Source: Nautilus pompilius (taxonomy: Eukaryota; Mollusca; Cephalopoda; Nautilida; Nautilidae). From it: a DNA stretch of 64,000 bases. Position 1 is the stretch's first letter; every line of letters begins with the position of its first letter. Positions 21,286-33,934 of this stretch are shown piece after piece. A program made the translations under genes and the position numbers. The stretch spans positions 124,001 through 188,000 of the forward strand of contig JACATO010000092.1 of the NCBI GenBank assembly GCA_018389105.1, in the 5' to 3' direction. The notes below the pieces were generated by a model, which did no database searches, was not told the origin of the DNA, and saw nothing but the letters and a program-made list of their open reading frames with translations.

Positions 21286-24200
21286 TTGACTATTGCAGTC
21301 TAGTAGTCTAGACCAGTAGTCAGCCACCCCATATGTACACTATTTTGCTGCTTTAGGTAATTACAATGTTTATTATTAAGGATTACATGATCTGCACACC
21401 TGTATGATATACAATATATTTGTGCCATTTCAATGCCTCACTTACTTTCTCTTTATATTATACTAGAATACCAGCAAGAGTTAGTGGTAATATTTAATTT
21501 GCTTTCCTCAAATATAATATATGGGCTTGAGGAATACAAAGGGATGTGTCATGTCTTGAGTAAGCAGAATTAATTAATTAACATTATCGTTTCATACTGA
21601 CAAGTTTAGCAGGCAGCTTGAACAACTTAAATTGTTGGTAGGAAGAAAGGCTGTTTGCATAAACAGTTCAAATAATCAATATTTTTCAAATTAACTGCTT
21701 GTAGCTCCCTATTGCAATAATTTAGAATTCCTTACAATAATTGAAAATTCCTTAACATGAAGTTATTGATATAAAAGCCTTAATATGGTACCAAATAGAA
21801 TGTCATTCATGCATACTTGTTGGTTTTTTCTGTAATTCTGTTTTTAATTTTGTAAGTTGTATCTCTAATAAACAGCAAGGATGAGAAACTGACTGTCGGC
21901 AAAAACATTGTTCCCCTTGGTGAGAGTACTATAGCAAGACAGTACAGGCACGCACAAACAAGCAGAGAATTGTCTTGTAAAGTAAACACCTCATTTGCAA
22001 AGGCGTCGCTTTATTTATCATTAGTACAAACTTGCAATTTTATTATGATTAGTTGGTCTGCTCTTCTTTACCAGGAACAAACCTCATCTATGGATAGATA
22101 ACCCAACATGTAAATCAACTTGTGCTTATCTGTTTGCTCCTGTCCAGTCACTGTCAAAGGAGCATTAATGGGAGTATCAGTGTTTGTGTTAAATATTTAA
22201 AATATAAATTAAAAAAAAAAAGACTATGGAAATTGATGACTTTACTGAACTTAACTTAAGAAACAACTATTTTTTATTATACATTTTATCTTTTCAGTTT
22301 AACTCATGTTAATTTCTGTCTGCTCTTATATTTTTAAAACAGGTTTATTAATTTATTTCTTTTTAACATTTAAAATATTTGTGAAATTTTTTAAAAAGAG
22401 AATAAAACTGTTTCATTAAACCAATTTCACATTTTACTGATACTGAAGTAACTTTAAATTTAAAATGTGTCTATTCACATGTCATCTCTTTTTGAAACTG
22501 TGCATGGCCATTTTTGTTTTCTTGCATAAATTGGAAATTTTGTTTTCTCTCAAATTTGACAGGTAATGTTCAAATGGTTTCCTAGTGTACGTGTGTGTGT
22601 GTGATGGAGATTGTAATTAAGATTCACAGATGTGCATGAGAGAGATAGTAAAATTTAAATTTGTAAATAGTTCTAGAAAAACCTTGATCAGAAATGAAAT
22701 TTTCTTCTTTCTCTTTTGATTTTGAGAATTAGGTTTTACCTATTTGTTAAAGATTTGAACATCGAATAAACAAAACCTAGAGGTAAAACTGGTTTGATAG
22801 GAAGTAAACCTGGAGATTAATCCTCTTTCCATCATCAACCATATTACAAATTTCTGACTGAATCCTTCGCCTACAAATGAAATAATCATACAGATAACTC
22901 TCCCATTTACTGGATGCAAAATATTTTACCTTGTTCAGCAGAAAAACACCATTTAAAAAAAAATCTTTTTAAACAGAAGTGGGAATGTTTAATCACTTCA
23001 TTTTCTAAATAATTAAATTACTTTTCTGAATTAAGATTTTTGTTGTCCACACACTATTATTATTATCATCCACCAATTCTCTGCTCACATTGTGAATCTA
23101 ATTTATCTTCATAACTGATTTTCCTCGGCTCTGGATAATTCTATATTGTTAATTCAATTTTGTGCCTTAATTATGTTTAAAATCACATGCACCTGCATTG
23201 AACAGAATTTCTTAGATGTGATCAACACTAAAAACCGACAACCATTTAGCCTCCTGGTTGTGGATGTGCCATACGCATTCTGTGCAGGAAATGCATTGCT
23301 CACAATATTATATCTTATTTCTAAAATGTATATATTTTTTTTACACTCAGAATCCCATCTTAGATTGTGTTTGTTACTTGTGAAGTTAAACCATTTTCTT
23401 TATAAACATTTCGTTGCCTTTGGTATCCACCATTTGGAATATATAAGCATAATTACTAAAATGATTGAAACCAATACCAACCATAAATACTATTTTCAAT
23501 TTGATTAAAAAAATTTTTTTTGAAGTCTTAGAATTTACCAGTTTTAAGCTAAGAATGTGCAAAATAAAATTATAAAAAAATGTATTTACTTAATTCTCTA
23601 ATTAATTCTCCACAATCTATTTTTGTATTGATTTTCTTTGCATAAAACGTTTTATAGACCACTTATTGTCAGAAATGGCTGTCCATCCGCCTTTCTATCT
23701 GCTGGCATATCACAAAATTGCTGGAGGATATTATAGGTAAAGTGTGGATGCACTTAAAAGCAATGTGCATACATAAGATGCATCTGGCTGGAAAGGGGTT
23801 AACATCTAGAATTGGATTAGAAGAAAAATTAAAAACAGGCTTCATTTTTTTTAGTCATACATGCATGTAGCTAAGCAAGTGGAGATTCCTTTATGAAATT
23901 TAATTGAAATATTCTATACAATGAAAATGGCTAGAAAAACATTCAAAGTGTTAACAAAAACATAGCTAAAGTTGGACTTTTTAAAAATTATTACTTGAAT
24001 TTATTAAATTTTTTTGTGTTGTTTCTTAAATTTTCTAAAATTTCAACTTCACCCTTTTTTATTCAGATTTATGTTAACGGCCTCGTAAAAATTCGGGAAT
24101 ATATTTTTAAAAGAAATTTTTAAAATTATTTTTTCTTAATTTCAGACTATTATGTATGTATGTAGATGTAAAGATTAAAACCTTATAATTTTCTGAGACT

Positions 24201-24429
24201 ATGGTCGATAAGAATGTTTTAAAAATATTTTCAGAAATTATTTCTCATTTATTTATTTATTTACTTTTCACTTTATGGTTGCAGTGTATGATAGCATTTA
24301 AATGAATACAAAATATTGTTTTATTATAAGTGTGTGCTGTGAAATGTATCTTCCTCTGGTTCTTACATTCTCACACTTGTAATAGATACACAATTTCTTA
24401 CATCATTGGTTTCAAGCTTGAATAATTTT

Positions 24430-24900
24430 ATCAAGCTGGCTAAACTTAGGCTGCAGCCCGACATAGGTAGAGGTGCCACTGTTGGCTGTTGTCACTCTGA
24501 AGTTGCTGATGTATGCAGTCTGTGCACTTGGATAACCTTTTTAGGAAAATTAATGAACAATTGTGGATGCTGCTAGAGGGGAATAGATGGAGCACTTGAT
24601 AAATGGAATGTCACTTCACTGCCATGAGCATCACCCTCTTGTTGGATATGTTGGAGAAGTCACCCAGTACGGTATCGGCAAAGAGTCATCATGCTTTCAT
24701 TGGTTATTTTGCAACAGGGTTTCAGAATCACAAGACATACCCTCATTAACCATTTCTCCCTCACGCGCAAACATCAGTAACTCTGTGAAATAGTTGATTG
24801 ACTCCAGTCATTCACTTCACTTCAACAAAAGAAGAGAAAAGAAAATGACCAAATTAAATAAGTATCCCTGGTCTGACTTCACCTTGGGGACTATCCTCAT
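24430..24900. other. GC-raised stretch of unknown nature
   Basis: Sequence here is more complex than its AT-rich flanks. It contains a 68-codon open frame (24587-24793) without recognisable motifs. I see no inverted ends, no splice-bounded exon that I would defend and no copy elsewhere in the window. It may be an old repeat or a regulatory element. Confidence 0.2.
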
Positions 24901-27381
24901 TAAAGGGTTAAGCCATGAGATTTACGTATTTTTTTTTTCTTTCTTAGTGCTATGTAAACTCGACTATTGACTTGGCGTGAATCATTGAAAAAGTCATTAC
25001 TTTTCACGTTACTGTAAAAAAACAACAACAACAAACATCAAGTAACTTTCTTTTAAGCAAAATTGTTAAAATAATTTATAAGAAGTGGGAAGCTCAGAAT
25101 AAAATCAATCTCCATTAATTCCTGGATTGTCCATCTTTGTATTAAGAGAAACCATCATCTTAGCTGAGATAATCTACTGAGAAAATGGGTTCAGATGCAC
25201 AAAATGAGAAATTCTATCCCATTTCAATTATGAGTAGACACTTAATGTGAACAGATTCCTTTTTTTTTTTTAATTTAATTTTTTTTATTAAATACTGGAA
25301 ACTTTAGCAGTTTCATTGTTGCTTCTTTTTTTTTAAATTTAAAATTACTTTCCTTCGTGGTCTCATTTTCTGTTTTCTAATCCATATCAGCACATTTAAA
25401 ACCGCTTGTTTGTCATTTCTCTGTGATCTTTGGGAGAGGATTGCTGGCTGGCTGGCTTCCCCTAAGAAGACCTGCAGCAGCTAATGGTCTCCCAGTAACT
25501 TTATTCAGTTTTCGACATTGTCAGTCCAGAAAAGGATATAAGTCTGATAGCTAGAATATGGCTTTTGACTTCTGATCTTCTGTAGAGATGTATTTTGTAC
25601 TGTTTTGCCATTGTATGCCAGCTTAAAAATAAGGATGGTAGGAGTATACAAGAGTAGCAAATAACGTTTTCGGAAGAAGTGTTTCTTGGTCATTACTATG
25701 CAGCTATGCACAACATGGAAATAAAGTATTTATTGCACACCTGGAATTAACATGGAACAGTTTTCAAGATGAAAGCGCATTTTCATCACATAGGTTAGGG
25801 GGAATAGTGAACATACTTTGTGCTAATCCAGTTTGCTTTTAAACTCGATCTAATCAAAAGGGGGCCATGCAAATTTTTGCCTATCAACGAAGAAAAATGT
25901 ACCATGTGGGATAACTGTTTAGATTAGCTAGAAAATCACTGGAAATTTTTCATGATGTTGACTTTCATCATCATATTATTTCACACTTAACAATGGGACC
26001 TTGCTACAAAAATTGTTACATTAATCTTATGCATTTACTTGTTATCACATCCTCCCTCTTCCCATTTTTCTGTCTATGCCATGCTTTTATTTACTTTCTT
26101 GTTTATTCTTCTTTACATCTACATCCCAAAACCCCTTCCCTATTTTTCCCTTTACCATTGTCTAATCTTTTGTTATTTTTAATTTTTGTTTTACAAGCTA
26201 TTTATATATATATTGTTTACCTTGTTTCTTTCATTCTGTCCCTTATCCTTTGTTTGCATTTTTGTATTGTCAACATTTCTTATTTTCTTCTGTTCACCCC
26301 TTAAATTGCCTTTCACTCTCTTTAGAATCCCCTAAAGAATATGTTGGTCATATATAAGGCAGCACTATGACAAGGGTATGCTTATTTACATTAAGGGAAA
26401 AAAAAAACATGAAAATGGAGGTGCGGTAGACATGCCCAGAGAACAATACTTGATTGTGTGTTTCAGTTTTACTGGAACAATTGTCATGATTCATCAATCA
26501 AAGAGTTTGACAGTTATACACTTATCAATCTAACTAAGCTAGTTTTGTCCACAGATGTCCACACAATGCTACAATGAACTCTACTTCTTTACCTCCATGT
26601 ATTAATTATCATTACTATATTAATATAAAAAATACAAGTACAAATGACGAGTAAAAAAAGAAAAGAAATTCATTGTCTACATTAACATTCTCACCAGTAG
26701 GTGAATGAAATAAAGAAATGTCCTGAAATGGTGAAGCATCACCAGAAATTCATTTTTTAAAAATAAATAATATTGTTAGTCACTGCTTTTAATTTACTGT
26801 TTATGACATTATCCAAGCTACATAAATAAATGATCCAATGAATTTGCTGCAAATTTGGATATAACATGGCTGTGTTAATAATGCCTCCTGGCTTTTTATT
26901 ATAATTTTGCCATGATTTCAGAAATAATTTCAGGGTTGTCTAATGTCCTGGAAAAAAACAATATTTTTATGATCATTTCACAGGCTACATTTCCATAGCA
27001 GAGAACTGGATTTATCAATGGTTTGGTGAGGACATTATTTAAAAAAAGATACAGAAACAGCCTAGAATGTGTACCACTTCTAACATATTTATGAGTCTTC
27101 ACTCTTAATGGCTGCATCTGGATGAGGAACTGACTACTGGAGCAGCAAGAAGGAAACAGAATCCCTTTTGCCTAAAATTTACTTTTATAAATAACAAAAA
27201 CAAATCTTGTTATTAAATATCTCAAATGAAAAGATATGCATGCTATAGTTTGCCTATGATTAATTCTCTTGTAGTTCTCAAAACCAAATATATTAGTCTT
27301 TGGTAAAGTAGACACTTGTTTCTCTCTTGGTACAGAGTTAAGACGTACATAGTACTGGTGCCATTTTTGGTTTTACTGGAG

Positions 27382-27443
27382 ACATTCAAATGGTGCCCAG
27401 CTGAAATAGCGTCACCATTGGCCAGGTGTTATTTGAACATCCC
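27382..27443 (+). repeat. Foldback repeat family, copy 2
   Basis: ACATTCAAATGGTGCCCAGC at the left is mirrored by GGCCAGGTGTTATTTGAACA at the right, with GAAATAGCGTCACCATT between. The right end TTTGAACATCCC and the AGCTGAAATA core recur at 33601. The segments following both copies also look alike (TTGTTGTTTACCT / GTGTTGTTTTCTT), so the true repeat may extend about 100 bp to the right. Confidence 0.6.
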
Positions 27444-27854
27444 TTCTTTGTTGTTTACCTACGCCACATGCTTCAAACTATACTTAGTTTCTGTTGGTGG
27501 TAGTAGTAAAGATCTGCTGCTGCAACAGTGAACCTGCAGTTCTAAAGATATATAGAAGTAGTGGATTGGATGTGAAGAAGATTAGTTCATGGAAGAGTAT
27601 TAAGAAATGGACAAAGATGCATTCTATTTATTTTGTTCATGACACATGGTTAATACGAAACATTATTGATAGTCCACCTGAAGTCACACAGCACATTGAC
27701 CTTTCGGACAATGAAGAGGCACAGTGGTGCTCAGCACCTCTGCAGCTTGAGCCAAGAACAGCGGTAGTCTATGGTTAATCGGGTCCTTCAAAAATGGTGA
27801 TTTGAATGGTAAGCACTGCCAGCACTTTTTTTTGCTACTGAAGAAACCTAACAC

Positions 27855-28045
27855 TTGTCACTACTAGAACTCCTTATTTTTGGATGTGAGAGGAAATTAG
27901 AGCATCTAGCGGAAAACCCACATGGTTGCCTGATGAAGAAGACCAAGAAGAAACCATAGCAGGGAGTTGTACCAAATTGAGTCAGTCCTGACTGGAATTC
28001 AAACTCACGCCAGCAGCTGATTAATGGCATTACCCATTTGTGAAG
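27855..28045 (-). repeat. SINE copy, tRNA-derived family, nearly full length (minus strand)
   Basis: This is the most complete copy. Read on the minus strand, a tRNA-like head (GGTAATGCCATTAATCAGC as a diverged A-box region, then B-box-like GTGAGTTTGAATTCCAG) is followed by TTTGGTACAACTCCCTGCTA. TGGTTTCTTCTTGGTCTTC, ATCAGGCAACCATGTGGGTT and the 3' end GGAGTTCTAGTAGTG complete it. The internal pol III boxes and the conserved non-tRNA body are what define a tRNA-derived SINE. Confidence 0.8.
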
Positions 28046-28485
28046 GGAACAGATTTGATTAGATCCACCTGTACTTACCTTGAAATAGACCACTGGTTTT
28101 AGCAGACTTATCTGATATTTTGTTGAAACCATGAACCAAAAACACATTTTTTCTTTGCACATCATTTTACATTCATGGATGCTTAAAATAAATAAATATT
28201 TTTAAGCAAAATGTATGTAACAACGAATATTTTAAAACCTTGACTGATTTTTTTATTTTATTAGAGGATTTATTATTTCTCTTTCTCTTCAAAGTTTTGA
28301 AAATCTTGTGAAGTTTAATTTCTAGATTACTTTAATATACAACAATATTATTTTATACTTACTTTTGTATACTTTACTGTATATTATCCTTCATATTCAT
28401 TCTAAATAAGGGAGTTGCATACACCATAACCTTGTGCCAAGAAAGCTAAATTATTATATATTTTTTAAAACTCAAGGTATCACCT

Positions 28486-28487
<2 letters not shown>

Positions 28488-28515
<28 letters not shown>
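28488..28515 (+). repeat. (TAA)9 microsatellite
   Basis: About nine uninterrupted TAA units. Confidence 0.9.
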
Positions 28516-28516
<1 letters not shown>

Positions 28517-30639
28517 TTTTTAATGTGCTGTGGGCACTGAGTACTGCTTGTTGTAGGAATTCTATAAATTTGCATTTTTAACTTTTTTTGGTTGCCGCAT
28601 ACAGATTTGTGTTTCAGGAGTCTCTTTGAATACAGTTGATGATAATGGGCAAAGTTTTCTTGTAGTGTAATACTTTTTATCAAGATTCTGAGCAATGTAT
28701 CTTGTTTCATCTTGACGCATAACTGGTGTTCTGGTTTTTGGTGATGGACAAAGTGTCACCAAGGTAATTTGTGGCTAATTAATATATAAAAATAAAATAA
28801 ATAGAATAATACAAGTTAGAAAGTGATAAACACAGAATGTTTGTGATTTTGTGCTATTTATAGAAATAAGAGAGTTGGTTATTTTTTTTTTTTTTGGCTT
28901 TCTCCAGTACTTTATTACAATAGTAATAAAACTAGCTGGCAAACCTTTGTTTTGGTAATCATTTCTGTTGTCATCAATAGCAGTAATCCTCCGCTGGACT
29001 CTTCTTTGATGCACACCTGGGAATTGTTGAAAAGGATCTTATTGAGTGAATGAAATTTAACGCTTCACCTGAATAATAGCATCTTTAAACTGAATATTAT
29101 TACAAAAGGCCTAATTTAATCCAGCAATAGTTAAACCGTGGGTGTTTTATGGCATCTTTATGGTTTGAATTTGAAAGTTTTTAGCGAACATAGTTTTTAG
29201 TTGTGCCCAGGCATTGCAAACCTACTTAAATGCCTTCAAAACTTTATTGACTGACTTCGTCTCACCTGTCCTACTTCCAGCTCAGCCTTTGATGTGTCCC
29301 TCGAAGGTCTTAAAATCCCTTGAAATCTTCAAAAGCTGCCGATTCAAAAAAAATTTTTTAAAAATGTCTTTTGATTGATTATGGTATGGCCAATCAGGTA
29401 CGACATTGGGTTTCTTGCTTGCTTATCACAGTCTTTTCAAGAGTTCTGTTAGCTAAATTTTGTAAAAAAGTTTACTATTTTCTTTAAAATTACATAAAAG
29501 CAGTTATATATAGGTGGGTACTCCTGCAGGGAAATTGCAAACCAAAAAAGATAGTGGCATAATCAGATTTAAAAGCATTAATATGTATCTTATATAGGAA
29601 AAAGAAGTAAAATTAAAACCAAGCCAAAAGTCATTTTAATTAGGAGTTAAATCTTTTGTCTATGTTCTTTTAACTTGAACAGGATTTGTAAAAACTCCTT
29701 TATTGAGAGGATATTTTGATCAGATTTATCTGGTAAAAACTGTAGCCCTTGTGCATTTATAAAAATAAAACTAATAATAAAGCTTGAATTGAGATTAATG
29801 TCCTTTACATCACCAAACAGAAGCCGCCGTCTTTCCATCTTTGTTAGTATGAGGCAGAACTGGTGGCACGATTGCTAATCAAACTGAGTATACAACTAAC
29901 ACTGGAATGTAGAAGTTTTCTGCGGGAGAAAAAGCTTCTCCTCACCATCTACTCTGGATCTTGGTTCTCAATTTCTTCTTTCCTCAGATGTGTAGACTTG
30001 TAATCTTCCCTGTATTTATCTATTTTTTTTTTGCCACGTGCATGCTCACAACTGCTGCTTTAAAAAATCAAAAAGAAAATGTCTCTTGTCTGTTAAGAAC
30101 CCCATAGTGGTGTTGATCTTTAAGCCCTTTGATAGGATCCCTGTCTTATTAACAGCTTTTCCCAACCAATAATTTGCAGATATGTAATTTTCCTGTGAGG
30201 GGGGTCCCTAATTCTCCCAGCAACCTATAGCATGTCCTTTGTTTGCTTTCTGTTTCACCCCATGTCTTATTTTCCTGTTCTTTTAGCCCTGGCCTTGATT
30301 TCTTGTTGACTCTCCATTATCTCTGGCATGTGTCTGCCTAACCATTCTGCAGATAAACTGTTTGCTGTAGTCATTGTCGCAACACGCTGAAATGTCTGTC
30401 TGTGGCCTGCTGCTAAACTCTTGAAAGAAAACTGTTTTTATTTCTTTGGTTTTTGCTGGAGGGATTCTCAGAAAATGAATGTAAGAGAGAAAAAAATTTT
30501 TTTAAAAAAAGCTGAATGATACATTTTTCATATATATTTGAAAAATGTATTTATATATTTATTTTTGTGTTTTATTTTTGCTTGTCCATGGAGAAATTTT
30601 GTGATCTCTCATCTTTTGGGGGGATACCAGTTCACTCCA

Positions 30640-30960
30640 ATTTGGTGTGGGCACATCGGTTATTCCATTAATGCGCTGGCGTGTTTGAATAACTTAACCG
30701 GACAGCGCTGAAAGCTTATATTGACAAAAACCGCTGAACGGGACTGTAAACATTGTGCGAGTCCCACTATAAAATGCCCATTTTACTGCCACACTGGACG
30801 TCCTGAGCCACCGCGCCACAGAACCAGCCGAGATTATCACATTCTCCCTCAGGTAAGGCGACTCTGGAGCGGCCACGCGCTATCGAGTTTGCCTTATTAC
30901 GCTGAATGTTTTCTTCCCTGCTTTTATTCCCTTCCATAGAGCTGGATAATTTCTGAATTG
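30640..30960 (+). promoter_or_regulatory. GC-raised island with TATA box and splice-donor motif; possible alternative first exon
   Basis: Composition differs sharply from the flanks, with several CpGs. TATAAAA lies at 30768-30774. About 80 bp downstream is a strong donor match CAG|GTAAGG (GT at 30853-30854). TATA, about 30 bp to a start site, then a short exon would fit an alternative promoter of the Meis gene or of another transcript on the plus strand. No initiator ATG in a useful frame is evident between them, so it would be non-coding. A conserved enhancer is an equal alternative. Open frames on both strands here (up to 127 codons, minus) look like chance. Confidence 0.3.
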
Positions 30961-31564
30961 ACTTATTCAGACCCAAGAGTCGCAATGGTGCTAAAAATTC
31001 AGTGCTTATGGTAATTTGTTTTAACCCTGCTAATAGCAATGTATTGTATTGATTTAATCTGCTTTCAAATGCATGCAGAGAGAACAAAGGACAGCTGAAG
31101 GGGCCATAGCAGTGAGCTGGGTCTCCAAGGATCCTAGCGGTTATGTTCATTCTTTCTCACTCTTTTTTTCTCTCTCTTTTTGTCCTCTCCATCTCTGTCC
31201 ATCCGTCTATCTGTTCTTTTTCTTTTTCACCATGTAAAATTACAAGCCAGGTTGGGCTACCAAAAACACACTTTCAAACAATCTTTGTTTTCTTTCTGCT
31301 CACCAACAAAAAATCTAAATTTTCCCTGATTAAATCAGATTTTTTTTTTTTATTGCTGATGATCTGTCCATTCATATTTGTACTGAATACTCCGCCTAAA
31401 AGTTACTATAGTTCATACATTGTATATCTGTGAGAGAAAAATAGCCAATGACAAAGGAGTTCTTTCTTTCTGGTTTATTATTATTACTATTATTATGTAG
31501 TGTGTCTGTCCTGTCTCTGGGAGGCGGGGGTCAGTTACTCCTTTAAAGGCCGTGTTTTTTACCC

Positions 31565-31597
31565 CACACACAACACACACACACACATACACACACC
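31565..31597 (+). repeat. Imperfect (CA)n microsatellite
   Basis: CA repeat interrupted by single-base changes. Confidence 0.85.
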
Positions 31598-32894
31598 CCT
31601 CCCTCAATGGGCAACTGAAAAACAAACTGAGATGGAAAATAATGAAGGGTTATTTTTCCTCTTTTGTGGTCTCAACCTTCAGGAGTTCAGAAGTATTTTT
31701 ATTTGACTTAAATGCCCAAGTTCTCAGTTGCATTTTGATTTTTCCTGATAACACCACCAATAAGTGCAGAGCCAAAGTCTTGCTTCTGAACCAGCTGCCT
31801 TGCAGTCCCATGGTTGAAAATACCTCAGAGAGAGTAGTATAGAGAAGACTTCCTGGCAAAGAACTTCCAAATACTTCACAGTACACACACACACTTTTTT
31901 TCTGAATGATATTTTAGAAAATGAGGGGCAGAATAACAGACTTACTGATGATGGAATTAAGATGGATGCAGCTGTTATTGTCTTCTCACAAATCTTTCGA
32001 TTTCTCTCTGCCAAATTGCCACCCAGGAGTATTCTTCATTGGTCGTCTTTTGAAATGGTGTCGTTAAAAGGTAGCTTAACTACTTGTTTTTGAGCAAAAA
32101 TTATTAGTTTCTTATTAAATACCCCAATACTCATGTTTACTCTTTCTTATATTTTCTTTGTTTAGACAATAAAGTGGAATCATACTGATATTTGATTGAT
32201 AATAATAATATAAACTGTCACCTTGAAAATACTTTTTTTTCCACACATGGGAACATGCAGGGTTAACCAGATTCATGGATATACTGCCAACCTTTTATAT
32301 TTATATACACCAATAATTTGATTTGAAGACATCTGGGGGAACAAATGTGACATAAGTTCTTATTAAGTATTTATTTTAGATAATTTATGGAATCAAGCCA
32401 GGTCACTTGACCACAACACATTATTATTGAGTCTCTGTATTCTTTGCATTTTGAAGCTTAAAGATTTTTTTAAAAAGTAAATAGATATTACCAGAGACGG
32501 ATACAGCACGTTGTTTACTGCCTACAACAAAGCTTTGGTTAATTGTCTGCCATGGGGATTTCGATTAAAAACTAATAGACAGTATAAGAAAATGTTTATT
32601 CGGTAGCTTTTAGAATTACATTGCTGATGCAGACACAGTAAATAAGAATAAATAAGAGTGGGTGGGTGTAGACTGCTAATATGATGCTTGCAGCAGATGA
32701 TTTTCCCCTTTAGCAGAGTGAGTGTTGGCTGTGATCATGCAGCTAAACTAGGATTACCACTTTAGCATACTTAATTTTTTAATTAAAGGTCAACAGAAGT
32801 AATGTTAGGATCGGGTTTTCTGATATGCTCAATTTCTCTATTTAAGTTATGAAATTGTCATTTTAATTGATGGATTTAAAGCTGTGAGAAAATG

Positions 32895-32971
32895 TGTCAT
32901 AATGCTCATCTCTTTTTTAAAAAAGTGTCACATGTCAATTCAACTGACATTTAAAGCTGAAACATCTGTCA
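32895..32971. promoter_or_regulatory. Cluster of TALE (Meis/TGIF) core sites
   Basis: Five TGTCA or TGACA pentamers lie within 77 bp: 32895, 32926, 32933, 32945 (TGACA) and 32967. The middle pair forms ATGTCA...TGACAT, an inverted arrangement. The last is in the fuller form CTGTCA. The surrounding 32450-33130 has less simple sequence than its neighbours. Meis proteins bind TGACAG/TGACA, so an autoregulatory intronic element is conceivable. This is inference from motif density only. Confidence 0.3.
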
Positions 32972-33600
32972 TTATTCTTTTGTGTCTGTTTCCAACTCAG
33001 TGTAATCATTGCTTTCTCCAAAACTGTATACACTGGATGTTCTTTGTTTAAATTGTAATACATATGATAATTATTGATTAATTCTTTCTGCCTGCCTAAC
33101 AAATAAGACAAGCAGAGTTGCATCTCTTGCATTATATATGGTTATGTATATCAGGGAGGGAGACTTAATGTGTGCACACTATTCAAAATAAATATATTTT
33201 TTAGCTACCCATATAAAAGCTGATTAATTTTTGTTGTGCATGATCAGTGAGTTAAAATCTGTTTATTGTATGCCATGTTTTTCAACTTTTGTTTAGCCAA
33301 GAGTGAAAAACTATGATTGGTAATGAAGGCTTAAACAGAATTAATTTTTCTCTGCTAAGTCAGCAGTGCCTGGCTCTTGTGGCACAGGATAATAGTCCCT
33401 TGTGAATAATGGCAGCTCCATCAAGTTAGATAGGTAAACAAACATATTCCGTTTCAGGGGCTTATTAAAGATTCAACTGGTGGCTTTTGTTTTATTTTAT
33501 CAGAAAATATCTGCATAATACTAATTTTAATGATGTAAGCATAGACTGACTAAAGTAAACTTTTTATTTTATAAAATATCTTTACCATTGTATAAGGGAA

Positions 33601-33669
33601 ATCAAATGCAACTTGGCTGAAATAATATCGCCATATGGGTATCTGGCTGGGATTCATTTGAACATCCCT
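33601..33669 (+). repeat. Foldback repeat family, copy 3
   Basis: ATCAAATGCAACTTGGCTGA at the left and ATCTGGCTGGGATTCATTTG then AACATCCC at the right form imperfect inverted arms around AATAATATCGCCATATGGGT. The ends and core match the copies at 5273 and 27382. Confidence 0.6.
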
Positions 33670-33915
33670 ATTACGTGTTGTTTTCTTCTACATGTAGCAT
33701 GTACCTGGACTGAGGGAGCAGTCAACTGTGTGGTTGTTGTCATTAGCACTCAGGGGGATGAGCCAGGATTGTTTTAAAAAAGGAAATAAACAACAGTCCA
33801 TTTTGCATTGAATGTTCCCAAGCCATCGAATAAATAACAATATTAAATGGGCACTGCTTCATTTTAAATGTACGATGTGAATTATTTTTACTATTTTTGT
33901 TTTGTGTTTTTGTTT

Positions 33916-33934
33916 TATATATATATATATATAT
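33916..33934 (+). repeat. (TA)9 microsatellite
   Basis: Uninterrupted TA repeat of about nine units. Confidence 0.9.

Noticed and set aside
25993-26304. 103-codon frame rich in Leu, Phe and Tyr resembling a membrane protein
   Set aside because: The hydrophobic look comes from a pyrimidine-rich tract; such frames arise by chance from C/T-rich DNA.
27494-27778. 94-codon open frame after the second foldback repeat
   Set aside because: No recognisable domain, and the start lies within repeat-like sequence; not enough to call a gene.
30767-31150. 127-codon minus-strand open frame
   Set aside because: No family resemblance; it overlaps other open frames on both strands in a locally GC-raised island, a common chance effect.
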